A DNA stretch of 64,000 nt. It comes from Bifidobacteriaceae bacterium UBA2724 (GTDB lineage Bacteria; Actinomycetota; Actinomycetes; Actinomycetales; Bifidobacteriaceae). The notes beneath the pieces were generated by a model that saw only the letters and a list, made by a program, of their open reading frames with translations, ran no database searches and was not told where the DNA came from. Shown here one piece after another: positions 8,647 to 17,763 of the stretch. A program made the position numbers and the translations under genes. Location of the stretch: the NCBI GenBank assembly GCA_002353815.1, contig DEKK01000003.1, positions 37,464 to 101,463 of the forward strand. The letters are read 5' to 3'. Within the stretch, counting starts at the first letter, position 1. Every line of letters begins with the position of its first letter.

Positions 8647-9714
8647 ATGAAGATCGCAAACAAGATCACGGACCTCATCGGCAACACCCCGCTCGTGGAA
8701 CTCCACAAGGTCACCGAAGGTGTCGATGCCCGCATCGTCGTCAAGGTCGAATACTTCAACCCCGGCGGGTCAAGCAAGGACCGAATCGCCCAACGCATCA
8801 TCGATGCGGCGGAACGCGAAGGCAAGCTCCAACCCGGCGGCACCATTGTGGAGCCGACCAGCGGCAACACCGGCGTCGGCCTGGCGCTCGTCGCCCAGCA
8901 GCGCGGATACAATGCGGTGTTCGTGGTGCCCGAGAAGGTGAACGAAGCCAAGCGCGCAGTGCTGCGCTCCTACGGCGCCACCGTCGTCGTCACGCCGAAC
9001 GTGGCCCCCGACGACCCGCGCTCCTACTACAACGTCTCCGACCGCCTCGCCGAAGTCATCCCCGGTGGTTTCAAGCCCAACCAGTATTCCAACCCGAACG
9101 GTCCCGAAAGCCATTACCACACCACCGGACCTGAGATCTGGCGCGACACCGATGGCAAGGTCACGCATTTCGTCGCCGGCATGGGCACCTGCGGCACGAT
9201 GATGGGCACCGGCAAGTACCTCAAGGAGGTCTCGGACGGCAAGGTGCGCACCATCGGCGCGGATCCGGACGGCTCGATCTTCTCCAACCCGCAGGATGTG
9301 CACTCGTACAAGGTCGAGGGCGTGGGCGAGGACTTCTATCCGGGGATCTACGACCCGAGCCTCGTCGATGCCTACTACCATGTGTCCGACCTCGAGGCCT
9401 TCGCCATGGCCCGCCGCCTGTCGCGCGAAGAAGGCCTGCTCGTCGGCGGCTCCAGCGGCATGGCCGTCGTCGGCGCCCTCAAGATGGCCAAGGCGGAGAA
9501 GCTTACCAAGGACGACCTGGTCGTCGTGCTTCTTCCCGATTCCGGCCGCAGCTACATGTCCACGATTTTCAACGACCAGTGGCTGCGCGACAACGGTTTC
9601 GGAAAGATTCTGGACGACGAAAAGGCGGCGCGTGGCGGCGATACTTCGCAGCAGACCATCGACGCGGCCATCGCGCAGGTGCAGTCCGAGGCCAACGAGA
9701 AGGCCGGCAAGTGA
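8647..9714 (+). CDS. cbs: Cystathionine beta-synthase / cysteine synthase-family PLP enzyme (no Bateman domain)
   Basis: Fold-type II PLP enzyme: PLP lysine at 44 in NPGGSSKDR, substrate loop EPTSGNTGVGLALVA, and phosphate loop GMGTCGTMMGTG. The segments ADPDGSIFS and VEGVGEDFYPGIYDP match actinobacterial cystathionine beta-synthase (homocysteine + serine to cystathionine) better than O-acetylserine sulfhydrylase, which usually has an IQGIGAGF-type loop. At 355 residues it lacks the regulatory CBS pair found in longer homologues. It precedes a cystathionine gamma-synthase/lyase gene and lies behind a cysteine leader, supporting a role in making cysteine by reverse transsulfuration. Many databases would label it cysK. 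Confidence 0.85.
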   Translation: MKIANKITDLIGNTPLVELHKVTEGVDARIVVKVEYFNPGGSSKDRIAQRIIDAAEREGKLQPGGTIVEPTSGNTGVGLALVAQQRGYNAVFVVPEKVNEAKRAVLRSYGATVVVTPNVAPDDPRSYYNVSDRLAEVIPGGFKPNQYSNPNGPESHYHTTGPEIWRDTDGKVTHFVAGMGTCGTMMGTGKYLKEVSDGKVRTIGADPDGSIFSNPQDVHSYKVEGVGEDFYPGIYDPSLVDAYYHVSDLEAFAMARRLSREEGLLVGGSSGMAVVGALKMAKAEKLTKDDLVVVLLPDSGRSYMSTIFNDQWLRDNGFGKILDDEKAARGGDTSQQTIDAAIAQVQSEANEKAGK

Positions 9715-9890
9715 CGATGAGGATGACTGCTCCGATGACGGCCGCTACGCTTTCAGTGCCGTCGCGGCGATGTCGGTGAACGATGCCGGCGCACATCCCT
9801 ACGCACAACGAACCGCAGACCGCGGCTCGACACCATTCGACAATGCATACTGCGATACCGCAATTGATCTTTTGAACCTGAGGAGAAAAC

Positions 9891-11072
9891 ATGACCATCG
9901 ATTATTCCAAGGATGCCATCGCCACCCGCGCCATCCACGCCGGCCAGGAGCCCGATCCCATGACCGGCGCCGTCGTGCCGCCGATCTACATGACGAGCAC
10001 CTTCAAGCAGCCGCACGTGGGCCAGCCGATCAACGGCTATGACTACAGCCGCTCCATCAACCCCACCCGCAACGTGTTCGACGAGCAGCTCGCCTCGATC
10101 GAGGGCGGCAAGCACGCGCTCGCGTTCTCGTCCGGCCTCGCCGCCATCGACGTGGTGCTGCGTTCCATCCTGCGCCCCGGCGACCGCGTGATGCTTGGCA
10201 ACGACGTGTACGGCGGCACCTACCGCCTGCTGTCCAAGGTGTTCGTGCCGTGGGGCGTCGAAATCACGACGGTGGACGTCTCCGACCTTGCCGCGGTGAA
10301 CAAGGCCATCAACAGCGAGAGCTTCAAGCTGATCTGGATCGAGACCCCGTCGAATCCGCTGCTCGCGATCACCGACATCGAGGCCACCGCAGCCATCGCG
10401 CACGAACACGGCATCACGGTCGTGGTGGACAACACGTTCGCTTCCCCGGCGCTGCAGCATCCGCTCGAGCTCGGCGCCGACATCGTGGCGTATTCCACCA
10501 CCAAGTACATCGGCGGCCATTCCGATGTGGTCGGCGGCGCCGTCGTGACCAATGACGACGATCTTGCCGCGCAGTTCGCGTTCCTGCAGAACTCCGCAGG
10601 CGCCGTGCCATCGCCGTTCGATTCTTGGATCCAAATCCGCGGTCTCAAGACCCTGCCGCTGCGCATGCAGCGCCATTCCGAAAACGCCATGGCCATCGCG
10701 CGGCACCTGGAGTCGCTCAAGGGCAAGGGCATCGACGAAGTGTGGTACCCGGGTCTTGAATCGCATCCGGGGCATGAGATCGCCGCACGCCAGATGCACG
10801 GCGGCTTCGGCGGCATGATCTCAGTCCAGCTCATGGGCGGCAAGGCCGCGGCGACCAAGTTCGCCGAGTCCACGCGCCTGTTCACCCTCGCCGAATCCCT
10901 GGGCGGCGTGGAGTCGCTCATCGAGCATCCGGGCGCCATGACCCACGCGTCGGTCGCGGGCACCGCCAATGAGGTGCCGGACAACCTTGTGCGCCTCTCC
11001 GTGGGCATCGAGGACGCGAACGACCTCATCGCCGACCTCGACCAGGCGCTCGCCGCGACTCTCGCCGAGTGA
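9891..11072 (+). CDS. metB: Cystathionine gamma-synthase / gamma-lyase (Cys/Met metabolism PLP enzyme)
   Basis: Fold-type I PLP enzyme of 393 residues. The PLP-binding lysine lies in AYSTTKYIGGHSDVVGG, with VVDNTFASP before it and the YSRSINPTRN block near residue 47. These fit both gamma-synthase and gamma-lyase, and the sequence does not decide between methionine and cysteine direction. Following the Cbs-like gene, lyase activity would complete homocysteine to cysteine conversion. A strong GAGGAG site precedes the ATG. The 176-base gap from cbs leaves room for a promoter, so sharing the cysteine attenuator is likely but not certain. Confidence 0.9.
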   Translation: MTIDYSKDAIATRAIHAGQEPDPMTGAVVPPIYMTSTFKQPHVGQPINGYDYSRSINPTRNVFDEQLASIEGGKHALAFSSGLAAIDVVLRSILRPGDRVMLGNDVYGGTYRLLSKVFVPWGVEITTVDVSDLAAVNKAINSESFKLIWIETPSNPLLAITDIEATAAIAHEHGITVVVDNTFASPALQHPLELGADIVAYSTTKYIGGHSDVVGGAVVTNDDDLAAQFAFLQNSAGAVPSPFDSWIQIRGLKTLPLRMQRHSENAMAIARHLESLKGKGIDEVWYPGLESHPGHEIAARQMHGGFGGMISVQLMGGKAAATKFAESTRLFTLAESLGGVESLIEHPGAMTHASVAGTANEVPDNLVRLSVGIEDANDLIADLDQALAATLAE

Positions 11073-11204
11073 CTGCACAGGCGGGCCGCGCCGCATGGCT
11101 GCGGTTCCGGCAGACCGGGAATCGCCGCTGCGCATGTGCCTCGCCAGGCCGGTGACCCGCTGAGCCGGAACACACTGGCCAGGCATACGCCGAGCCGTTG
11201 ATGG

Positions 11205-11237
11205 AACCCGCCAATCATGACGATTGGCGGGTTCTTT
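11205..11237 (+). terminator. Intrinsic terminator after metB
   Basis: AACCCGCCAATC pairs perfectly with GATTGGCGGGTT across a five-base loop and is followed by CTTT. It closes the sulfur unit before recQ. Confidence 0.85.
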
Positions 11238-11320
11238 GCGTCTGGCTGCGGGAACGGCGTCCACGGCTGCGGTTTTCCACCTTCCGCAGGCGCCGTCCGA
11301 TGGCCTGTGCGCCGATGCGC

Positions 11321-11326
11321 TAGGCT
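11321..11326 (+). promoter_or_regulatory. Candidate -10 box (TAGGCT) for recQ
   Basis: TAGGCT lies 90 bases before the recQ start and after the metB terminator. There is no clear -35 hexamer. Low-confidence assignment based on position and similarity to other TAGNCT boxes in the window. Confidence 0.3.
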
Positions 11327-11416
11327 GGGTTGATACCAGGTCGGATGATTTGTAAATGGGGTGGCGCCGGGGCAGGGGGATGCCGCTGCGGATGGGCAGG
11401 TCGAAAGGAGCGGGGA

Positions 11417-13369
11417 ATGGCCGATGCGGACAAGGTTCCGGATGGCGCGGACGACGCCGGGACAGTGCCGCGCCATGCGCTCACCGCCCAGCAGGTGCTC
11501 AAGCGCGTGTATGGCTACGACACGTTCCGCCCCGGGCAGCGGCAGGTCATCGACTCGGTGCTCTCGGGGCGCGACACCATGGCCATCATGCCCACCGGGG
11601 GCGGCAAATCCCTGTGCTACCAGATTCCGGCGGCCATGTTCGCCGGGTTCTTCGGCAACCGTCCGATAGGCATGACGCTGGTCATCTCGCCCCTTATCTC
11701 GCTGATGCAGGACCAGGTCGAGGCCCTGCGATCCGTGGGTGTGCCCGGTGCCTACCTCAATTCATCGCTGAGTCCCGAACGGTCCGCCGCAATCATGAGG
11801 GCCGTGCGCGAGCGCCGCATCACCATCCTGTACTGCGCGCCCGAACGCCTGGCGCGTCGGGAATTTCGCGACCTCATCTCGTCCATGCCCATCGCGCTTG
11901 TCGCAGTGGACGAGGCGCATTGCGTGAGCCACTGGGGGCACGACTTCCGCCCCGACTACCGCCAGATCCGGGATTTCACCGACGCATGCGCCCCGCATGC
12001 CGTCCGGCTTGCGCTGACCGCCACCGCCACCGTGCGCGTGCGCGACGACATCATTTCGTCGCTCCAGCTGCGCCGGCCCGCCGTGTTCCAGACCACGTTC
12101 GACCGCCCGAACCTGTGGTTCGGGGTGCGCAAGCTGGGCAACAGGGAGAAGGACCAATGGATCCTTGACTACGCGCTTGCGCATTCCGACGAATCGGGCA
12201 TCGTCTACTGCGCGCGCACCAAAGAGGTCGACGAGCTCGCCCGGATGCTTGCGAGCCACGGGGTCAGCGCGGCGCCGTACCACGCCAAGCTCGACGCCGA
12301 CACGCGCAAGGCCACGCAAAGCGACTTCATCCACGATCGCATCCGCGTGATCGTGGCGACGAATGCCTTCGGCATGGGCATCGACAAGCCTGATGTGCGC
12401 TACGTGGTGCACCACAACCTGCCCGGCAGCATCGAGGCGTACTACCAGGAGGCCGGCCGTGCCGGCCGCGACGGCGACCCGGGACGCTGTATGCTGCTGT
12501 GGAACGGCAGCGATGTGAACCTGCGCTCGCGGTTCATCGACATGCCCGGCGATGCGCCGCGGGGCATGGACCCGGAGGAGGCCGACGGGGTCCGGCGCAC
12601 CAAGCGCGCCATGCTTGATTTCATGGTGGGGTACTGCGGCACGACCCATTGTCTGCGCGGCATGATCCTGCGGTATTTCGGCGAGGAAGGTCCGGAAAGC
12701 TGCCACAATTGCTCGAACTGCGACGGACGCTTCGAGGCCGTTGACGTGACGGACATCGCCCGGGCCATCTCGCGGTGTGTGCACGACATGCGCCAGAGCA
12801 CGGGGCGCGGCACCATCGCGAACGTTCTCCACGGCGTGACGGCGCGCGGAGGGGCGCCGACGCGGGGATCGGCGCGCGACCATTCGGCGTTGCCGACGTT
12901 CGGCGCGCTCAAACGGCAGCCGATTGGGCTCATCCGCGACGTGATGACGCAGATGATCGCGGACGGGTACCTCGCCATCCACACGAGCGACGCCGGATAC
13001 CCCCTCGTGGTGTTCGGTCCGCGCGCGGCAGAGACCGCGGACGCCGGATTCGCGTATTCCATCAAGCGAGATGCAAGCAGCAGCATGCCGCGCTCCGGCG
13101 TCTCCAAACCGGTCTCCGAAGCGATGGAACCCAGCGACCAAGGGCTTTTCGAGCAGCTCCGCGAGCTTCGCAAGCAGATAGCGCGCGAGGCGAACGTTCC
13201 GCCGTACGTCGTGTTCAGCGACCGCACGTTGCGCGACATGGCGCAGGCGAAACCCGCCACCGACGAGGAATTCCTCGCCATCAACGGCGTCGGCGAGAAG
13301 AAGCTCGAAAGATACGGCGGGCGGTTCATGGATATGATCGCCGCATATGGCGCGGAAGGGAAGGAATGA
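11417..13369 (+). CDS. recQ: ATP-dependent DNA helicase RecQ
   Basis: 3'-5' DNA helicase used in recombination and replication repair. The protein shows motif 0 (YDTFRPGQRQVI), Walker A PTGGGKS ending at residue 65, DEAH box with the RecQ-specific aromatic loop (DEAHCVSHWGHDFRPDY), motif VI (QEAGRAGRDG), then zinc-binding cysteines (YCGTTHCLRG, CHNCSNCDG), a winged-helix region and a C-terminal HRDC domain ending KKLERYGGRF. ATG at 11417 is chosen because GAAAGGAGCGGGGA precedes it; an earlier frame start encodes a Gly/Cys-rich non-family tail. Product 650 residues, normal for full-length RecQ. Confidence 0.95.
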   Translation: MADADKVPDGADDAGTVPRHALTAQQVLKRVYGYDTFRPGQRQVIDSVLSGRDTMAIMPTGGGKSLCYQIPAAMFAGFFGNRPIGMTLVISPLISLMQDQVEALRSVGVPGAYLNSSLSPERSAAIMRAVRERRITILYCAPERLARREFRDLISSMPIALVAVDEAHCVSHWGHDFRPDYRQIRDFTDACAPHAVRLALTATATVRVRDDIISSLQLRRPAVFQTTFDRPNLWFGVRKLGNREKDQWILDYALAHSDESGIVYCARTKEVDELARMLASHGVSAAPYHAKLDADTRKATQSDFIHDRIRVIVATNAFGMGIDKPDVRYVVHHNLPGSIEAYYQEAGRAGRDGDPGRCMLLWNGSDVNLRSRFIDMPGDAPRGMDPEEADGVRRTKRAMLDFMVGYCGTTHCLRGMILRYFGEEGPESCHNCSNCDGRFEAVDVTDIARAISRCVHDMRQSTGRGTIANVLHGVTARGGAPTRGSARDHSALPTFGALKRQPIGLIRDVMTQMIADGYLAIHTSDAGYPLVVFGPRAAETADAGFAYSIKRDASSSMPRSGVSKPVSEAMEPSDQGLFEQLRELRKQIAREANVPPYVVFSDRTLRDMAQAKPATDEEFLAINGVGEKKLERYGGRFMDMIAAYGAEGKE

Positions 13370-13503
13370 TGCGTCCCGCGGCCGAGGCGGCCGGGGATTG
13401 CGCGGGCTATAGGTATTCGCGATAGCCGGGCGGCGTGCGCGGGCGGCGGACGCGGAATAATGGAGCCACGACAAGCCATCATCCGAATCACGAAGGAGCG
13501 ACC

Positions 13504-14001
13504 ATGACAGACAATGACAACGACAAGCCGGTGCCCGAGAGCTTCACTCTCGACCACACCACCGTCAAGGCGCCGTACGTGCGTCTCATCGACGTGGAGC
13601 AGGGGCCGAAGGGTGACGAGATCTCTAACTTCGACCTGCGCCTTGTGCAGCCCAATGAGAACGCCATTCCGACTGGCGGCCTGCACACCATCGAGCACAC
13701 GATCGCGGTGACGCTGCGCGAACGCATCCCGGGATACATCGACTGTTCGCCGTTCGGCTGCCGCACGGGATTCCATCTGCTGGCCTGGGGCCGCCCCACG
13801 CCGCACGACGTGGCCGTCGCGCTCAAGGAATCGCTGGAGTTCATCGCCTACAAGGCCACGTGGGACGACGTGCCGGCGCATGACATCAAGAGCTGCGGCA
13901 ACTACCGCGATCATTCGCTGTTCACCGCCAAGGAATGGGCCAAGAAAATCCTCGACGAGGGCATCAGCGCCGACGCATGGGACCGCAGCCAGGTCGTGTG
14001 A
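13504..14001 (+). CDS. luxS: S-ribosylhomocysteine lyase (AI-2 synthase)
   Basis: Cleaves S-ribosylhomocysteine to homocysteine and the AI-2 precursor DPD, recycling the SAM by-product. The zinc site is visible as HTIEH (His61, His65) plus Cys131 in KSCGNYRDHS, and the catalytic Cys86 lies in FGCRTGF. Length 165 residues is typical. ATG at 13504 has GAAGGAG seven bases upstream. The released homocysteine can feed the cbs/metB pair encoded 2.4 kb upstream. No Pfs nucleosidase gene is in the window. Confidence 0.97.
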   Translation: MTDNDNDKPVPESFTLDHTTVKAPYVRLIDVEQGPKGDEISNFDLRLVQPNENAIPTGGLHTIEHTIAVTLRERIPGYIDCSPFGCRTGFHLLAWGRPTPHDVAVALKESLEFIAYKATWDDVPAHDIKSCGNYRDHSLFTAKEWAKKILDEGISADAWDRSQVV

Positions 14002-14118
14002 ACCGTGTGAACGTCTCGGCCGTCCATCGCGTCCGGTGCGGCGATGCGGCGATGCCATCCGGCGCCGCCGCGTTGCCGCAGGACCGGGCTGACGTCGCGG
14101 AGGGCGCGCCGCACGTCA

Positions 14119-14245
14119 CGAAAGTTCAATTTCTGCGTGGGTCTGTGGGCCGCCATGGCACCTGCGGACGGCGAAAAGTTCAAAACGGCAATGGCTTTGA
14201 ACTTCCCATCCGTCCGCCTTCCGATTATTTGTGGTTCAAATTCGG
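14119..14245 (+). repeat. Cluster of GTTCAA motifs with a 9-bp inverted repeat before alr
   Basis: Between luxS and alr the word GTTCAA or its complement occurs four times: 14124, 14178, 14198 (inverted) and 14234, with another TTGAAC just inside alr. Two copies form a perfect inverted repeat AAGTTCAAA / TTTGAACTT at 14176-14204 with an 11-base spacer. It may be an operator or an RNA hairpin; there is no T-run. Confidence 0.4.
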
Positions 14246-14289
14246 CGCTTTTCACACAAGCACCACGCATGTCGCGGCACAATAGAGGC

Positions 14290-15645
14290 ATGAATTTGAA
14301 CGCGGCGCCGAAGTGGCGCATCACCAGTGAACAAGGCAAGAGGAACTACGAGAACGCCTGCCATACGTATCCCGCGCAGGCTATCGTCGACCTCAAGGCA
14401 TTGCGCGACAACATGGCGCACATGATCGACATGGTGGGCGGCCCCCATTCGGGCACCGCCGTCATGGGCGTCGTGAAGGCCGATGCCTATGGGCACGGTC
14501 TCGTCCCCACGGCGCTCGCGGCCCTTGCCGGTGGCGCCACGTGGCTCGGAACCGCCCAATCCCACGAGGCCCTGGTGCTGCGGCGCGCGGGCATCGGATC
14601 CGACCGCGCGCACATCCTCACATGGCTGTACAACGGCGAGCAGGTCCCGGCGGACCGGCTCATCACCAACGACATCGATATCTCCGTGGGGTCGCTCGAA
14701 GGCATCGACGAAATCGCTGCGGCCGCGCGCAGCGTGGGGAAGCCCGCCCGGGTGCACGTCAAGGTCGACACCGGGTTCGGCCGCAACGGCTTCACCCCGC
14801 AGATCTTCGACCAGGCGCTGGAAAAGCTCGAGAAATACACCGCCGAGGGCAGCATCCAGGTGATTGGCCAGTGGAGCCACCTTGCGGTCGCCGATGCACC
14901 CGACAATCCTGACTTCGTCGAGGCCACCGAGATGCAGATCCGCACGTTCAACGAGTTCACCGCCCGCATGGAGAAGGCCGGCGTGCCCCCGCAGATCCGC
15001 CATCTGGCCAACACCGCCGCGACCTTCGACCGCCCCGACATCCATTTCGAGCTCACCCGCCCCGGCATCGGCCTGTATGGTTACGAGCCCGACCCGGCGA
15101 TGGGCGAGCCGTCCGACTGGGGCATCACCCCGGCCATGACGCTCCAGGCTCAGCTCGGCACCGTCAAGGACCTGGAGGCCGGGCACGGCATCTCGTACGG
15201 CCGCACCTACATCACCGAGGAAGACACGTCCACCGCCATCATGCCGCTTGGCTACGCCGATGGCATCCACCGCTCGGCGTCGGGCTTCAACACGGCCGGT
15301 GCCAGGCACCAGATCCACATGGGCGGCCCGGTGCGCATCATGACCTCCAACGGCCCGCGCCTCGTGAGGGTGTCGGGACGCGTGTGCATGGACCAGTGCA
15401 TCCTCGACCTGCGCGGCAAGGCCAGCGACCTCGGCGTGAGCGAAGGCGACACCGTGGTGCTGTTCGGACCAGGCCGCGGCGAGGCCTTCGCCGAGCCGAC
15501 CGCGGACGACTGGGCCCGCGCCGCCGACACCATCAGCTACGAGATCTTCACGTGCCTGCGCAACCGCATCCCGCGCCTGTATCTCAACTCCGACATCCTG
15601 CCGGAATCCGACCGCGCGATGCTTGATCCCACGACGCTGCTCTGA
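14290..15645 (+). CDS. alr: Alanine racemase
   Basis: PLP enzyme converting L- to D-alanine for peptidoglycan. The PLP lysine is Lys63 in VVKADAYGHG; the C-terminal beta domain has the catalytic Tyr region (GISYGRTY) and SGRVCMDQ. The N terminus carries about 25 extra residues before the usual AIVDLKALRDN. ATG at 14290 is chosen; AGAGG sits only one base before it, and a usable alternative would be internal, so translation initiation may be unusual. At 451 residues it is somewhat longer than the 370-400 typical of the family. It is followed by dgt 103 bases later. Confidence 0.93.
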   Translation: MNLNAAPKWRITSEQGKRNYENACHTYPAQAIVDLKALRDNMAHMIDMVGGPHSGTAVMGVVKADAYGHGLVPTALAALAGGATWLGTAQSHEALVLRRAGIGSDRAHILTWLYNGEQVPADRLITNDIDISVGSLEGIDEIAAAARSVGKPARVHVKVDTGFGRNGFTPQIFDQALEKLEKYTAEGSIQVIGQWSHLAVADAPDNPDFVEATEMQIRTFNEFTARMEKAGVPPQIRHLANTAATFDRPDIHFELTRPGIGLYGYEPDPAMGEPSDWGITPAMTLQAQLGTVKDLEAGHGISYGRTYITEEDTSTAIMPLGYADGIHRSASGFNTAGARHQIHMGGPVRIMTSNGPRLVRVSGRVCMDQCILDLRGKASDLGVSEGDTVVLFGPGRGEAFAEPTADDWARAADTISYEIFTCLRNRIPRLYLNSDILPESDRAMLDPTTLL

Positions 15646-15748
15646 CGCGCGGCTGCGGGGCGGCCGCGCCGTCCACTGCCCGCGGTTCGTCCACCGACAC
15701 CCCGCGTCGCAGCGGTCCTTCCCACAGCAACTTTCGAAAGGCGTTTCC

Positions 15749-17050
15749 ATGGCGGATCCATCCACGAACCCCGGCGTCATCGAATGTGCGGGCGAAGTGA
15801 TACCCGCCGGCGAAGGCTACTGCGTGCGCGACATGGAGAGATGGGCGCCGGAATCCCGCAAATCCCAGCAACGCACCGCGTTCCAACGTGACCGCGCGAG
15901 GCTCACGCATTCCAGCGCCCTGCGCCGCCTCGGCGGCAAAACCCAGGTCCTCACCGCCGGCACCGACGATTTCGCGCGCACCCGCCTCACGCATACGCTC
16001 GAGGTCGCGCAGATCGGACGTCAGGTCGGCACCGTGCTGGGCTGCAACCCCGACATCGTCGACTGCGCCTGTCTGGCGCACGACCTGGGGCATCCGCCGT
16101 TCGGACACAACGGGGAGAGGGCGCTGGACGCCGTCGCCCGGGAGATCGGCGGGTTCGAAGGCAACGCGCAGACGCTCCGCCTGCTCACGCGCCTCGAGCC
16201 GAAGGTGTTTTTCCCGGACGGCCGGTCAGCGGGCGTCAATCTGACGCGCGCATCCCTGGACGCCGCCGTGAAATATCCCTGGGACTGGCGCGAGGCCGAA
16301 CGCCGCGGGACGCGCAAGTTTTGCGTGTATCCCGACGAACAGGAGGTCTTCGCCTGGCTCAAGCGCGACGCGCCCGACATGACGCTGCCCATGGAGGCGC
16401 AGGTCATGGACCTCTCGGACGACATCGCGTATTCCGTGCACGACGTCGAGGACGCGGTCGCCATGGTGGCGTTCGACCCCACCGTGCTCAACGAACCCAA
16501 GGTCATCGACGACATCGTCGCCATCACGCGCACGTGGTATGGCGACACCTGGGACCCCGAGCTGCTGCAACGCGCGTTCGACAGGCTGCGCGGGCTGGGG
16601 TTCTTCGCGCATCGGTTCGACGGCAGCCGCAAGGCGCTCGCGTATCTCAAAAACATGACGTCCGATCTCATCGGTCGTTTCGCCAGCGCCGTGGAGCAGG
16701 CCACGCGCGACGTCTATGGCTCCGGCCCGCTGACCCGCTACAACGCCTCGCTCGTGATCCCGCAGGACACCGCCTACGAGATCACCGCGCTCAAAGGCGT
16801 CGCCGTGCAGTTCGTCATGGAGCCGCGCGGGCATGAGCCGTTCCACCAGCAGCAACGGCAGCTTGTCACAGACCTCGTGGACGTGCTCATGCAGAACTCC
16901 CCGAAACCCAGCTCCGCGCTCGACAACGTCTTCCTCGAGGACTGGAGCCGCGCCGAGAACGACGGCCAGCGTCTGCGCGTGGCCATCGACCAGGTCGCCA
17001 GTCTCACCGACCGCAGCGCCATGTCGCTGCATGAAGTTATTTTCGGATAG
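15749..17050 (+). CDS. dgt: Deoxyguanosinetriphosphate triphosphohydrolase-like protein
   Basis: HD-domain dNTP triphosphohydrolase predicted to release tripolyphosphate from dGTP and related nucleotides. Metal-binding residues are visible in RLTHTLEVAQ, AHDLGHPPFGHNGE (HD pair near residue 110) and later DLSDDIAYSVHDVEDA. The C-terminal dGTPase-associated region is present and the length (433 aa) is normal. ATG at 15749 follows CGAAAGG; an earlier in-frame start at 15623 would begin inside alr. Its position next to the DNA primase gene is consistent with a replication-linked neighbourhood. Confidence 0.9.
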   Translation: MADPSTNPGVIECAGEVIPAGEGYCVRDMERWAPESRKSQQRTAFQRDRARLTHSSALRRLGGKTQVLTAGTDDFARTRLTHTLEVAQIGRQVGTVLGCNPDIVDCACLAHDLGHPPFGHNGERALDAVAREIGGFEGNAQTLRLLTRLEPKVFFPDGRSAGVNLTRASLDAAVKYPWDWREAERRGTRKFCVYPDEQEVFAWLKRDAPDMTLPMEAQVMDLSDDIAYSVHDVEDAVAMVAFDPTVLNEPKVIDDIVAITRTWYGDTWDPELLQRAFDRLRGLGFFAHRFDGSRKALAYLKNMTSDLIGRFASAVEQATRDVYGSGPLTRYNASLVIPQDTAYEITALKGVAVQFVMEPRGHEPFHQQQRQLVTDLVDVLMQNSPKPSSALDNVFLEDWSRAENDGQRLRVAIDQVASLTDRSAMSLHEVIFG

Positions 17051-17243
17051 ATTGCGATGCGCGGCATGCGGCCGACGTTGGGGTTTCGTGGCTTCCCGAA
17101 GTCCTACGCAGGGGCGGATTCGATCCCGGGCATGATTCGGGGTCCGGCAAAGCCGGCACGTGCAGTGAAATCGCCAAAGCATGGGGGCCATGGGGCAAAA
17201 CCATCGGTGGACCATCGTCGAGACAAATGCGGAGAATCGACAC

Positions 17244-17544
17244 ATGTCCGCACGGACCCTCGCGTCCAGCGATTCCACGGCATCCGCGCCTGGGGTTCCG
17301 CTCACCGGCGTGCGCACATCCGCCGTTCGCGACGCGGCCGCCTACTGTGCGCTTCTCGCGGTGCCGGTGTGGGGGCGGTCTGCTGCTTTCCGTCGGGGTC
17401 GTCGGCGAATACATCGGCAGGATCTACCTCGAGGCGAAGGCGCGTCCGAGGTATATCGTCGAGTCGTTCATCGACGGCGACAACGGTTTCGTGACCCCCG
17501 GAGGGCCCGTGCGGCGCACGCCCGACGCCGGCGCCTCGGCATGA
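17244..17544 (+). pseudogene. Decayed remnant containing the C-terminus of a GtrB-type glycosyltransferase
   Basis: In one frame (from 17374) the peptide GLLLSVGVVGEYIGRIYLE, followed by KARPRYIVESFIDGDNG, is unmistakably the membrane-proximal C-terminal end of a family 2 polyprenyl-phosphate sugar transferase. The catalytic domain is absent. The preceding frame reads a short MSARTL... peptide ending AAYCALLAVPVWG and would need a +1 shift at about 17373 to join it. I interpret this as the product of a large internal deletion plus frameshift. The whole dgt-dnaG gap (about 710 bases) holds no other gene that I can support. Confidence 0.6.
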
Positions 17545-17609
17545 TCGGATGCCCTGCGCCGGGTTTTCACCCCACGGCGAAGCCCGCCGTGTGCACGCGT
17601 ACGATTGGG

Positions 17610-17615
17610 TAGACT
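17610..17615 (+). promoter_or_regulatory. Candidate -10 box (TAGACT) upstream of dnaG
   Basis: TAGACT lies about 150 bases before the dnaG start, after the glycosyltransferase remnant. The same hexamer precedes purE and the gene at 41677. No strong -35 is seen. Confidence 0.4.
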
Positions 17616-17763
17616 GAAACAGTGCCGGACGTCGCGAGGCATCCGGAGCGCGCAAAAGCGGACTGGGGAGGCTGCGGGATGCGCCGCGCCATCGCCGGTT
17701 CGCGTCGTTCGCCCGAAGCTGCGTCGCCCGTCGCGTGGCATCGATTGGTGAAAGGAACGGGAC

